The notes under the pieces: model-generated
The model's database searches: none
The model's input: the letters and a program-made list of their open reading frames with translations, nothing else
Told to the model about the DNA's origin: nothing
Source of the DNA: Dryococelus australis
Lineage: Eukaryota; Arthropoda; Insecta; Phasmatodea; Phasmatidae
Reading direction: 5' to 3'
Length of the DNA stretch: 64,000 bases
NCBI GenBank assembly: GCA_029891345.1
Contig: CM056993.1
Span: 230,483,265 to 230,547,264, forward strand
Position numbers and translations under genes: made by a program
Shown: positions 1 through 8,760 of the stretch, one piece after another
Layout of the letters: every line of letters begins with the position of its first letter
Position numbering within the stretch: position 1 is the first letter of the stretch

Positions 1-714
1 TCAGTCGGGTCATCCCAAAATATGTATTTATCGTCTATCTTATTCAGGCGTTCGCCGCTTTTTAGTGCTAGACCATTGAAGAGGTCTGCGAAAATCTCAA
101 TGTTTTGTGCTCTTCGTCCTTATATGCACCAGTCTCTGGATCATTATATTGGTAAAGTGCATGCATGAGTTTGAGCAATATCTTGTATTCCAGCAGGTCA
201 GTTTCTGTAAACTCTCTGGATTCGTTTCAAAATGGAAGTTAGTAATCCTGAGGATTCCATGCATTTCGTAATCGTCAACTTGGATTATCCCACTGGGTAG
301 AAACTCTATCACATCAGCACAGAGAAACCATTTATGAGTGTGCCTATATAAGCCATATGTTGTTTCATTATTATGATATATGTACAATCGTAGGTACCAG
401 TGATCCAGTGCAAGGGTTTAAATATTCTCTTATAACTTAATATTGAGTGTCAAATCCATGCCTGATCCATTGTCCCGATTTGTCTATATGCCATCATAAT
501 TTCGCTTCTTCATAAGCTCAGCAGTATCGCCGATTTTGGTCTTCATGGCTATAGGTGCTCCATCGCTCTCTCTAAACACATCGAGATGACGAGTAGTGGG
601 GTTAAAATTGTCTCCATTTATAAGGTCGTGCGAAATTTTGGGTCTCTTGGCGAGCTAATACTTCGCACGATTAGACTGAATCGTCGGATACTAATCGCTA
701 GCAATGTCCGACAT
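1..714 (-). pseudogene. DPNEL-type conserved viral protein, 3' truncated by window edge
   Basis: Minus-strand remnant homologous to 38609-39452 in element 2. The N-terminal part contains a readable block near 'SHDLINGDNFNPTTRHLDVF'; the middle has 'YHNNETTYGLYRHTHKWFL', matching 'SHNNETTYCIYRYNDKWFL' in element 2. The C-terminal DPNEL motif lies at the very edge (the first bases read backwards give the WDDP... equivalent). The chosen start is the ATG at 714, which begins the region conserved with element 2. There is an in-frame stop shortly after the start and at least two frameshifts, so it is not functional. I recognise the family as a frequent neighbour of the integrase in invertebrate Maverick-type elements but know no function for it. 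Confidence 0.7.
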
Positions 715-756
715 CGCACTGAATAAAAATGGATCCTACTGCTCTCATCTATAGGT

Positions 757-1307
757 TTAATCATGGGTCTCTGACAAAAGACTTTCGAGCTTGTTCAAGT
801 ATTCGCTGCAGGCATTCAATATGTCCCTGCTGTGGTTCTGAAAATAAGTTTTTGTGGCAAGGCGGGAAATCGAGGTAGCGAATGTATGATCTGTGGAAAC
901 TTTCCACCCTTTCAGGTTCTCTTCATTTTGTGCAGATGCCACATTCAATCTGTTGGTAATTTGAATTTGAATAGTCATTATGTGCTTGTTCATTGCAATC
1001 ATATCATGGACGATGTCGGTCTTCACATGTTCCATATTCACCCTGAGCTCACACAGGTAGTTGCAGAAAACATGCTTTGTTTGGTAAACATACTGCGTAA
1101 TTCCGAGATGATGCCATTACCAGTTTCGAGGACGAACTGTTTAGTAGATGTATTCTCAGATCGTTCGGGTTCACCAACATTTCGAATTATTCCTCTACCA
1201 GCATTGGAAGTTCCATCACTTCTTGCTACAAGACCACCTCCATCTTCATTTTTGTCAAGATGCAGTTTAGGACTACTTTCCCCGAATTTCGATATACTGT
1301 AACTCAT
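757..1307 (-). pseudogene. Small helical, possibly coiled-coil viral protein
   Basis: Two overlapping minus-strand frames (757-1041 and 1038-1307) join by one frameshift into a protein of about 180 residues; element 2 has the same gene at 39493-40021. Shared blocks include the start 'MSYSISKFG' and the strongly kept 'FNVASAQNEENLK' (here 'LNVASAQNEENLK'). The C-terminal half is charged, helical in composition and rich in M, I, L, K and E, suggesting a coiled coil; the N-terminal half is Gly/Ser/Arg-rich. The ATG at 1305-1307 was chosen because it is conserved. It sits between the DPNEL gene and the ATPase. I do not recognise a known domain; a structural or DNA-binding virion role is only a guess. 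Confidence 0.6.
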
Positions 1308-1366
1308 TCTCGATGATCTGCAAAGAACTTATCTAAATCATGTCGGTACCTCCCATTATACAGCGA

Positions 1367-1868
1367 TTAGTCCGTAACGATTGGCAAAAATTCATACTTG
1401 TAGTTCCAGCACAAGGTGCACATGCACTTAAAATCCGATAACACCATATTTGTATTTACATGATCTTCATAAATATGCTGGAAATTCATATCTTCCATGT
1501 GAGACGACACCAGAATGTTTGCATTGTCACAGAGCATCTGTTTGTGTATGCCTGAATAAGTCTTGCCAAGGTACACACAGTCCACATTCGCATGCTGCCC
1601 CATGCTAAAGTACTCCTGTATATACTTTTGTTTTTTGGAAGGTAATGTCATCAAAGACAAATATCGAGTTTGGCAATGTTTCACTCGTTGGCATGATGGC
1701 ATTATTATCGTTGCAAGGAAAATAACCCACACCATCAATGGCTTGCAGTACTCATGCCACTTTTGCACTTTTGCAGCAATTTGATGGTCTCACAATGGTT
1801 GACCTCACTGTATTCGGAAATAGGCTTCCAAGTCGTGGTTAGTGGGAGATAGCTTCATCTTGAGCATA
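1367..1868 (-). pseudogene. Viral genome-packaging ATPase (FtsK/A32-like)
   Basis: This family powers packaging of viral DNA into capsids. The minus-strand translation aligns with element 2 (40090-40640). The Walker B segment reads 'SIFVFDDITF', followed by 'QEYFSMGQHANVDCVYLGKT', the typical core after Walker B, and the 'HIYEDHVNTNM' block near the C-terminus. The Walker A loop is destroyed: where element 2 has 'GLSNCGKT' this copy reads 'RPSNCCKS', and about 30 residues after it are deleted. A frameshift precedes the 133-residue open C-terminal part. The start is uncertain, placed at the beginning of homology. The gene faces away from the PLA2 gene, so the two probably shared a divergent promoter region. 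Confidence 0.75.
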
Positions 1869-1934
1869 ATGGATATAGGTAGAGTAACATATTGCTTGAT
1901 AATATGTAGGTTATGACTGCAATGTTGTGATGCA

Positions 1935-2083
1935 CGAGGCGCTGATTGTGGAGCATGTAGTGCAGTTGTGGAGCATTAGGAGCGATTGTGGAGCAATTGT
2001 GGAGCGATTGTGAAACATGTGGAGCGATTGTGGAGCAGATGGAGCAGCTTTGGAGCATGAGGGGCTATTGTGGAGCATGTGGG
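1935..2083. repeat. Imperfect 12-bp tandem repeat (GATTGTGGAGCA)n
   Basis: Degenerate tandem copies of a unit close to GATTGTGGAGCA lie in the divergent intergenic stretch between the ATPase and PLA2 genes. Element 2 has a different low-complexity tract, (GGTGGC)n, at the same place (40707-40811). It could be an N-terminal low-complexity extension of the ATPase or a promoter feature. Confidence 0.8.
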
Positions 2084-2380
2084 GTGTGCATATTATGAGA
2101 TGATTGTATTTGAACAAGACATGTGCTGCAAATTTTAGAATCTCTCTTTAAAGCACCACTCCGACTAAACTGTTGTCACACTTGAAGTTTTTATCCTGCA
2201 GGTAGTTGCTTCATGTCTGTGCAAATTCTGCAAAGCTGTCAATGGTTTACAGCAAAAGTGACAAAGGCAATGCATCATTAACACTTTGCATCATTCCATA
2301 CTTTTACAAGTCTAGAATGACACTGAATCAAAGAAGTATGAAAAGGACATATCTATACTTTTTGCACTCAGTTCACCACA

Positions 2381-2707
2381 ATGTCTCGAAGAGGTAAGAT
2401 AAAGTTCGGAAAAGGTATCACCGTTACACAGTTCTACAATCTACCATTTGAGTTGCACATTCCCGGGTATTGGCTCTTGGGGCTGGGAATGAAACTAGCT
2501 GAAAGGCTGTCATACGGTGACACAGGCAACAACACCCTAGACGAGGCATGCAGTCAGCATGATATTGCTTACTCCCAGCAGCAGGATCTACAAGCATGGC
2601 ACCAGACAAACAAGATACTTGTGCAAAGGCCTGACGAAATAAGAAATTGGTCAGATGCTAGGTTCAGAGAAAAAATAGCCTCATTGGGTGTATTCAAGAA
2701 TGGGTGA
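2381..2707 (+). pseudogene. Parvovirus-like phospholipase A2 domain of a viral virion protein
   Basis: Secreted-type PLA2 domains in virion proteins breach endosomal membranes during entry in parvoviruses. The 108-residue reading frame starts 'MSRRGK', has a calcium-loop region 'IPGYWLLGLG' near residues 26-36 and the active-site helix 'DEACSQHDIAYSQ' near residues 53-65, with the catalytic His-Asp pair and the following Tyr in place. The calcium loop is damaged: element 3 keeps the canonical 'CGPGTK' where this copy has 'LGLGMK'. In elements 2 and 3 this frame runs on into a basic, hydrophobic segment, so the stop at 2705-2707 probably truncates a longer fused protein. Loop damage makes activity doubtful even though this frame is open. 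Confidence 0.8.
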
Positions 2708-3075
2708 TAAGAGCAAGAGAAAGGCACAGGTTAAAATGGAAACAGGTACAAAGAGCAAGAGAATGGCACAAATGAAACAAAAAGTGATGACAAAAGGAAG
2801 AAAAGCATTCAAGACCAAGAAAATAACTACTGGAGGATTTTATATGTCTCTTGCCTGCACTCGGGGCTCTCTGGTGCCTAATCGGAGCCACGAGTGGTAA
2901 TATCCGAGCCATAAACACATCGAACGAACAGAAGCAGTTGTCCGAGGTTCAAAGACACAATGCAAATATGGAATCTATTGCCATGGGTAAAAGTAATAGG
3001 CAAAGCTGTTACTTATGGCGATATCCAATAGAAGGCAGAAGCGTGCAAAAACGACACAATAGGATGATGCAGTAA
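2688..3075 (+). pseudogene. Basic/hydrophobic minor virion protein (adenovirus pX/pVI-like), frameshifted
   Basis: Overlapping plus-strand frames continue the PLA2 gene: a Lys-rich stretch ('MGDKSKRKAQVKMETG'), then 'TTGGF', then in a shifted frame 'ALGALWCLIGATSG', then 'QLSEVQRHNANMESIAMG' and a basic tail. A Lys-rich part followed by a Gly/Ala/Leu hydrophobic segment and a 'QRHN' block is typical of the small core or membrane-active virion proteins encoded beside the protease in Maverick-like elements. At least two frameshifts separate the parts. Elements 2 (to 41633) and 3 carry the same protein. Membrane disruption or DNA condensation is inferred from composition only. Confidence 0.6.
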
Positions 3076-3104
3076 TTTAATCTCTACCGAAACAACTGCT
3101 CACA

Positions 3105-3437
3105 AATGTGGATTAGGAACTGGACTCATGCAAATTGAAAATACAACATTTCAGGCCAGTGTTTATGAGAGATTATTTGCCCGCTAAACCCGAGAGAGAC
3201 GAATGTGCTATAATTAATCTGGACATGAGCGAAGGTTTGGGTACCCACTGGGTAGCTTATGTAAAATGGGGCAAACATGCTAACTACTAAAAGAGTTTCG
3301 GTAATTTACATTCTCCACCTGAGCTGCGATGGTACCTGAAAGGAACGAAACTGACTTACAACTAGAAGGAACACATGTCAAACATGTGGAACTGCGGACA
3401 CTTGTGTCTTCGCTTCTTGGTTGGTTCGTCTAAGTAA
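3105..3437 (+). pseudogene. Adenain-like cysteine protease (C5/Ulp1 fold)
   Basis: This family matures capsid proteins. The translation reads 'FMRDYLP', then 'CAIINLDMSEGLGTHWVAYV' holding the catalytic His, then after a gap 'SFGNLHSPPELRWYL', and finally 'WNCGHLCLRFL' with the catalytic Cys. The Asp-bearing 'YYDSFG' seen in elements 2 and 3 is broken here by a short deletion and a stop ('NY*KSFG'). A second stop lies before the Cys motif. The start is not clear because the ATG used in element 2 is lost. The gene ends at TAA 3435-3437, four bases before the TATA box of the penton-like gene. Confidence 0.75.
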
Positions 3438-3440
3438 CTG

Positions 3441-3447
3441 TATAAAA
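3441..3447 (+). promoter_or_regulatory. TATA box of the penton-like gene, element 1
   Basis: TATAAAA within CTGTATAAAATGGCTATAC lies 31 bp before the ATG at 3478. The same box and flanks occur at the same place in element 2 (41975-41982), and a mutated version is found in element 3, so this is a conserved core promoter rather than chance AT-rich sequence. Confidence 0.6.
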
Positions 3448-3477
3448 TGGCTATACATCGTCATGAAATCATCAGTT

Positions 3478-4154
3478 ATGTCGTTAAAGCTTACACTGAC
3501 GTGCCATAGCTCCGAGCTGTGTGCGATATCCTTTTCGCCACTCGACCTGGAGGAGGAATAGTGCATTGGCCTTGTCGATTTTTAAACCTACAATTCGATA
3601 CTGAACTTCAATGAAAAAACTGCAAGCTATACCACGTAAAAAGTGGTAATATCTCCCACGAGGTAACATTTCCCACAGGCTGTTATGAAATAGACAGCAT
3701 TGTCAAGTACGTTGAAGATTCGCTGTTCCCCAACACAGAATTCGAAATATATGGGAATCCCAATACTCTGAAGAGTGGATTCAGATGCAGCGAATATATC
3801 GACTTTACAAAACTGAATACTATCAGAACGATGCTTGGGTTCGAGCCACACATCTACAAATCTAGCAAAATGCATGAGTCGTCGCGGCCTGTAAACACCT
3901 CGCTGGTTAATGTGATACGAATAAACTGCAATTCGGCCAGTGAAATATATCTCAATGGTAGGTCGAGCAATATGCTGCCAATGGCCACTCCAGGTTTTAA
4001 ACTGGCCGTAGGACTGCAAAGTATCATTTACGTTCCAGCTGTCGCAAAGAGAGCACACGAGGTGCTCGTGGCAGTTGTCTATCAGTACACTGGGTTAGTG
4101 AACTTTTGAAATGAAGAAATCACTCTATTTGAGCATTTGAGAAGATGGGAATAA
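3478..4154 (+). pseudogene. Penton-like minor capsid protein
   Basis: Homologous to the better-kept copies at 42010-42699 and 56878-57552 (minus). Recognisable blocks are 'IGLVDF' near residue 30, 'MLGFEPHIYKSSKMHESSRP', 'YLNGRSSNMLPM' and 'LQSIIYVPAVAKRAHEVLV' before a C-terminal 'EEITLFEHLRRW'. This arrangement matches the second, smaller capsid protein found beside the double-jelly-roll protein in Maverick-like elements, expected to form the pentons as a single jelly roll. The ATG at 3478 was chosen because it aligns with the ATG of element 2 and follows a conserved TATA box. There are several in-frame stops and a frameshift near residue 70. Confidence 0.65.
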
Positions 4155-4285
4155 GTTTTACGACGACCAGAAGCAATAAAATGAAGTGCCATGCAAAACC
4201 TGCAATCCATATGATGCAGATCTCTAACGAGTTAACACATGCTAGCGAGGTTTCTTCTGTGGTATCGGCTTCAAAGTCAATCGTC

Positions 4286-5527
4286 ATACAAGATTTCCTA
4301 AACATCGACGAACCAGATGTTTATGAAGACAATTTAACAAAAGTAGAACTTCACGCATACCAGGCTTTCTTGATCGGACCATACACACTACCATCGAACC
4401 TTCGGATTACCGACTAACACCACACTATCTGTTCTCTCCTTTGCCAGTCACATCAGAAAATGAGGGCGGGGAGGGGGGGAGGCACTGACGAAAGAAAATT
4501 GATCCAACCCTGCATCCATGAACATTTGGAACATTAGTATTCTTCACCTGATCAATCACTTCATGATTTTTCTCAACGGTGTAGAGATGAACCAGTCGCG
4601 AGATGTGGACATAATCTCAACAATCAAAATTACCTTTCGCTCACACCGAATGAGCGATCTTTGGCCGAAATGGCATGCTGAGGAATCGAAGATGACTATA
4701 GTGTTCCTATATACACTGGAGGGAAGTTCGAAGTGTGCATCCCACAGTCCATGCTATTGGAATTTGCCGAAGATTACATATGTATTATCTCCAATTAGAA
4801 ACAGGAACTCGTGCTGCTTCGCCAGTTTATAGTCAATACACTTCCATAAACCATTATGGGTACAGGAAATAACCCGAAGACAGTGGAACTAAAACTACAA
4901 TCTATAGAATGGATGTTGCCTCATGTGCAATTTAGTACTGCTCAACATATCAAGATGCTACAGAATATGGAAGTTGGCCAAAACATCGCTGTGGCTTTCA
5001 GGTCGTGGACTCTTGAGACATCCCCCAGAGTACCAGCAAGCCAAGACATCAACTGGATGGCGAAGTCCAACTTTGCTTCTGAGAAATCGAGGTACATAAT
5101 CATTGGCCTAAAGATCGGAAGACAGCACAATGTGAGAATGAGTCATTCGCAGTTCGATACATGTAAAATAGAAAATGTGAAAATATTTTTTAATAGCGAA
5201 AGCTACCCATACGTTGACATGAACATGAACTTCGAAAATGGACAATACCTGCTGGAATATGAAATGTATGCTCAAACCCAAAATGCTTATTATGCACATG
5301 CTCAGTCCCTGATACTGAGCCCTAACACATTTAAGAATATGGCACCACTCATGGTATTCCATGTGAGTAAACAGGATGAGCATATTACCTCCAATGTAAT
5401 CAACTGCAGGATAGAATTCACTACACATGGAAATATACCTACAAACACGTACGCTTTCTGCCTGATACTTCGTGACCGACAGGTATTGTTCAAGTACCGA
5501 GACAAGACCATCAAAATACTGCCATGA
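4286..5527 (+). pseudogene. Double-jelly-roll major capsid protein
   Basis: The N-terminal block reads 'QDFLNIDEPDVYEDNLTKVE' (the start codon is now ATA where element 2 has ATG). A middle block at about 4560-4640 contains 'FLNGVEMNQSRDVDI', and the open C-terminal half (4856-5527) has 'LQSIEWMLPHVQFS', 'FNSESYPYVDMNM' and the ending 'AFCLILRDRQVLFKYRDKT'. These are hallmarks of the double-jelly-roll capsid proteins abundant in invertebrate genomes. The intact protein would be about 410-455 residues. The copy has frameshifts at about 4415, 4640 and 4850, and a deleted stretch after 4417. It would assemble the icosahedral shell together with the penton-like protein just upstream. Confidence 0.85.
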
Positions 5528-5605
5528 GAACAGTGTAGAATATATATATATATCTGGTCATGCACGATAACTGTTTAGTTGTATTTGAGCATTGCCATCT
5601 TCAAG

Positions 5606-6155
5606 ATGTACTGTAATCGGTATGGTTTCCAGAGTCAAAATCGCTTCGTGCTCAAGGAGATCGCATTGTCCTACGACTACGATGGCAAAATGAGCATATG
5701 CTCCTGCCAACCTCCATACCCCTGGAAACTATTGGACGAGAAGAGCAAGAAGACGAACGACTGGCGAACCAAGTACTACCATGGACTGGGATGGGACGAA
5801 GCAAGTTTCCATACCACCAAGTGTGAAATATGCTGCACGACTTCCTGATGCAGTACCCAAAGGCCTCGATTTACATAGCTGGACCTGAGCAAAAAAATTA
5901 CTGAGTGACTTGTGCAAAAACGATGTTGAAGTCATCGATGTGTAGGCCGAGTACAGATGTCCTTCGCTGTACAGACAGGCGAAACATTTCGACAACCAAC
6001 AGTTGCATGTCTGCGACAGGTCAGAGACTGTCTGGACCTACACATTGCAGAATGTGCAGCTGCTGCACAAATGACGTGTCTCGTCGTTGGACTGGGAATC
6101 GGCTGCCTACAAATAGATATGAAATCACACTGATATTGATTCCGAAGATCAATAA
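5606..6155 (+). pseudogene. HGLEWD-type conserved viral protein of unknown function
   Basis: Reading from the ATG at 5606, the frame gives 'MYCNRYGFQSQNRFVLKE', then 'WKLLDEKSKKTNDWRTKYYH' and 'HGLGWDE'; after frameshifts near 5815 and 5900 it continues 'NDVEVIDV' and 'YTLQNVQLLHK' to a stop at 6153-6155, about 183 codons in all. The same gene is in element 3 (55318-55798, minus). I recognise the H-G-L-x-W-D pattern as a recurrent family next to capsid genes in invertebrate Maverick-like elements; its biochemical role is unknown to me. AATAAA at 6151-6156 overlaps the stop and may be its poly(A) signal. Confidence 0.65.
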
Positions 6156-6174
6156 AAAAAAATGACATGAACAG

Positions 6175-6407
6175 AAACTGAACATTTTTTTTGTGTTATC
6201 TATATTTTATATTGTATAAAATGAACTTTATACCAAATAATGTATTTTTTTCATCAAAAAACCCCCCTGCTTTATATTTAAAAAATAAGTAGTTATATTG
6301 AGAAATAAAACAAAAAAATTAATATGACAATTTATATGACCTTGTCACTATTCGGAACAGGTCGATCGAACTCTTGCAGAGAGAAAATTATCTCTGATGG
6401 CTGAAAC
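6175..6407 (+). repeat. Element-3-type subterminal segment inside element 1
   Basis: The block around 6330-6410, including 'CGAACTCTTGCAGAGAG' and 'AAATTATCTCTGATGGCTGA', aligns with 59390-59480 just inside the right TIR of element 3. It is not what flanks the HGLEWD gene in element 2, so element 1 carries end sequence of the element-3 subfamily internally. Confidence 0.6.
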
Positions 6408-6668
6408 TTGAGTGAAAAGTGAGTGAAGAGATTTGGACAGCTCTTAACAGCGAGTTCTTGAGATCCGATGAGTGTGACTGAAGTGAGTATGGAGCAGCAC
6501 CAAAGTGAAAGGGTGGGGGAAACAGGAGATCCCCGAGAAAACCCGCCGACCAACGGCATCGTACGGCATGGTTCCCACTTGCGAAAATCCGGTGACCCGG
6601 CCGGAGATTAAACCCCGGTTCGTATTGGCTGAAGGCGAGCGGGCTAACAGCTCGACCACAATGGCCCC
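6408..6668 (-). mobile_element. tRNA-derived SINE, family A
   Basis: Read on the minus strand it starts GGGGCCATTGTGGTCGAGC, with a Pol III A-box-like stretch and a decayed B box, a central 'GGGTTTTCTCGGGGATCTCC' block, and the tail 'CTCAAGAACTCGCTGTTAAG'. The same tail ends the copies at 50898-51130 (+), 24224-24306 (+) and 14557-14612 (-). It splits the element-3-type segment from the second DPNEL copy. Confidence 0.75.
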
Positions 6669-6679
6669 CTGAAATATGA

Positions 6680-7294
6680 AACAGTAAGATCAGGACGATG
6701 GGTCAGATGCGGATTTGCCACAAAAGAAGAAAGTATGGCAGAGAGTCCTGAAATCTAATGCTTTGGCTCATGGTACCTACGATTGTACAGGTCTCGCAAT
6801 AATGATACAATGTGTGGAGTATACAGGCATAATGATTAATGGTTCCTCGGTGCTTATGAAATAGAGTTTCTACCAGGTGGAAACATCGAGTTGGCAATTA
6901 CATGGTACATGGAACCCCCGGACTACACGAACTTTTATTTTGCAAGGAGCCCATGGACTTTACAGAATCCGACCTCCTGGAACAAAAGACTTTGCTCTAA
7001 CTCACACACGCACTTTTACAAGATAACGACACAGAGACCGATGTTTATGACTAAGATCACGAGAAAATCTCCATTCTCGCAGATCTCCTCAGCGGCCTAG
7101 AACTGAAAAGCGGCGTAGGTGTGAAGAAGATAGACGACGGCAAGACCATCGACTAGGCATTCTGGGACGGCCCGAACGATCTGGTGGATAGGCTGCAGCT
7201 ACTGCTGGCTTCGCAAAGTGTTGGAAATTACTCTCACACCAACGAGATAGTTTCAGCCATCGAAGAACTTCAGGAGGTGGACTACATAATATGA
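6680..7294 (+). pseudogene. Second, inverted copy of the DPNEL protein gene
   Basis: This stretch is the reverse-oriented counterpart of 38609-39240 in element 2. It contains 'DADLPQKKKV', 'MAITWYMEPPDYTNFYFARS' and, after a frameshift near 7085, 'DLLSGLELKSG', 'WDGPNDLVDRLQLLLASQ' and 'SHTNEIVSAIEELQE', ending at TGA 7292-7294. An in-frame TAG interrupts it just before the DPN motif. Because the first copy lies on the minus strand at 1-714, the element has the gene at both ends in opposite orientations, as if its long TIR once reached this far inward. The stop codon overlaps an ATG (ATGA), the same junction seen between this gene and the integrase in element 2. Confidence 0.7.
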
Positions 7295-7311
7295 GTCGAT
7301 TGGTCATCGCT

Positions 7312-7377
7312 GGCTTCAAGTGGTGGCGTTTCCCTGCCCGCTTCAATTCCTGGGTCGTCGAGGCGGACATCGAGTGA
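7312..7377 (+). pseudogene. 3' tail of integrase (chromodomain-like end)
   Basis: The translation 'FKWWRFPARFNSWVVEADIE' followed by two stops matches the last residues of the integrase in element 2 ('IKWWGFPAHYNSWVAEVDIE'). The rest of the integrase is deleted, so the tail lies 17 bp after the DPNEL stop. Confidence 0.8.
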
Positions 7378-8760
7378 TGAATTCGAAGAAAATTAATAAA
7401 GCTGTAAATTTATTATTTGTACAGTAAATTTTATGTAAACAAGATATGCTTTGTTTTATTTTAAAACACGATTCCACTTTATAAATAGGAATTAAAAAAA
7501 TAAGTTTAAGTATTTTGCAGGAATGGTCAATGTCACCAATCGGTACAGGCCTATATCAGGTGGCATAATCGATACAACATATGTGTGGTGAAAAAAAACT
7601 CTAAAATGGAGAGAGTCGAACTAATGCGCGTAATTGATGGAACGAAAGTGGGTGTCGAAAATGCAACCTATAATTTAAATACAAACACAAATATGGCTGT
7701 CGCCTGGTCATACATAGGTGATGTAAACATATGAAATATAATATGGTTGTCGCATGAAGGTGAGACGTAAACTATAAAACAAATGACAATTAAAAAACAT
7801 GGAGGACTGCACCTAGTAAGATGGCTCCTCCCAACATGGCTGCTTAGAGTAACATATATAAACAAATGATATACGAAAAACAAATATGGCCGCCTCCAGT
7901 AACATATACACAAAGATGGCAGCCTCTAGTAACATATAAACAAATGAACAAAAAACGAATATGGTAGGCTCCAGTAACATATAAATAAATATGGCTGCCT
8001 CCAATAGCATGTAAACAAATGACGAACGAAAAAATCAAGATGGCGGATTGAGTATAGGTGAGGGGAGTGGGGGTGAGGGAGTCAGTCGTCTGCTAGAGTC
8101 GAACAGATGTGAGTAATTGGTTGTGCAAAGGTGGGGAATGGGACCTTCAGAAATGTAAGTTTTTTTTTAAATAATTTGTAAGTTTTAAAAAAATGTTTAA
8201 AATAATTTTTAGTAATTTAATTTTAATTATACATTTTCGGAATCTTTTGCAATGTTTTGCGATTTTTTCGAAATTTTTTGCGAATTTTTAAAATTTTTTT
8301 GGATGTTTGCATTTTCAAGGTCAAAGGTAAAAGATCATCTGCATACAATATGGATGCAAGATAGCTGATGCTTAGGTCTGAGTCCTATTCTCTATAACTT
8401 GTATAAATTTGGCATAGGATATGTCTTTAAGACCAATATGGCCGCCAATGCTCTGTAGGTCCCAAGGAAGCCCCCAAAACTAATTAAATTTTCGAAAATT
8501 GGTTGTTAGGGCATTTTTTTGCACGAGGGGGGCTTCTACCATTTTTGGGGGCTTCTACCTTTTTTTTTAAGGGAGAAAGGGAAATTTTAAGGGAAAAAGT
8601 TACATTTTTAAGGAAAAAGAGACATTTATAGGGTCTTTTGGTCGATTTTAGGGGAAAAAAAAACGGAAGTTTTTAGGGGAAAAAGGGAAACATGGCGGCT
8701 GGGCGCATTCGAATCCGATGCCCGATGCCCTTGCGCCAAAGTCGGCTGAACCGTACTACT
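7378..8760. repeat. Right terminal inverted repeat of element 1
   Basis: Aligns in reverse complement with the left TIR of element 2 (36435-37690): the segment after the integrase stop, the 'TGGTCAATGTCACCAATCGG' block, the minisatellite, the 'GTCAGTCGTCTGCTAGAGTC' block, an AT-rich stretch, and the ACTACT terminus. The outer 450 bp are diverged from element 2. Confidence 0.75.
7690..8035. repeat. TIR minisatellite, 30-45 bp units with 'ATGGC..CCTCCAGTAACATATA'
   Basis: Repeated units around 'GCCTCCAGTAACATATAAAC' with alternating ATGGCTGCC/ATGGCCGCC cores. The same array is in both TIRs of element 2 (about 37225-37410 and 44290-44545), so it belongs to the terminal repeat. Confidence 0.75.

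Larger units (their letters stand above)
1..8760. mobile_element. Element 1: Maverick/Polinton-like endogenous virus, left part outside window
   Basis: This is a decayed viral element cut by the left window edge. It holds, in order, the DPNEL protein, a small helical protein and a packaging ATPase (minus strand), then PLA2/minor virion protein, protease, penton-like, major capsid and HGLEWD proteins (plus strand). Identity rests on colinear homology with element 2 (36435-45258) and on recognisable family motifs. The right end is set at 8760 because the sequence stops in CGTACTACT, the reverse complement of AGTAGTACG, matching the AGTAGTATAG ends of elements 2 and 3. The next six bases, AGTGAG, should be the target duplication; its partner lies outside the window. 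The right side is rearranged: it carries an element-3-type subterminal segment, a SINE and a second, inverted copy of the DPNEL gene. No DNA polymerase B is seen. Confidence 0.85.

Noticed and set aside
2381..2707. Endogenous parvovirus/densovirus because of the PLA2 domain
   Set aside because: No NS1 helicase or parvovirus capsid; PLA2 is embedded in a Polinton-like gene set in all three copies.
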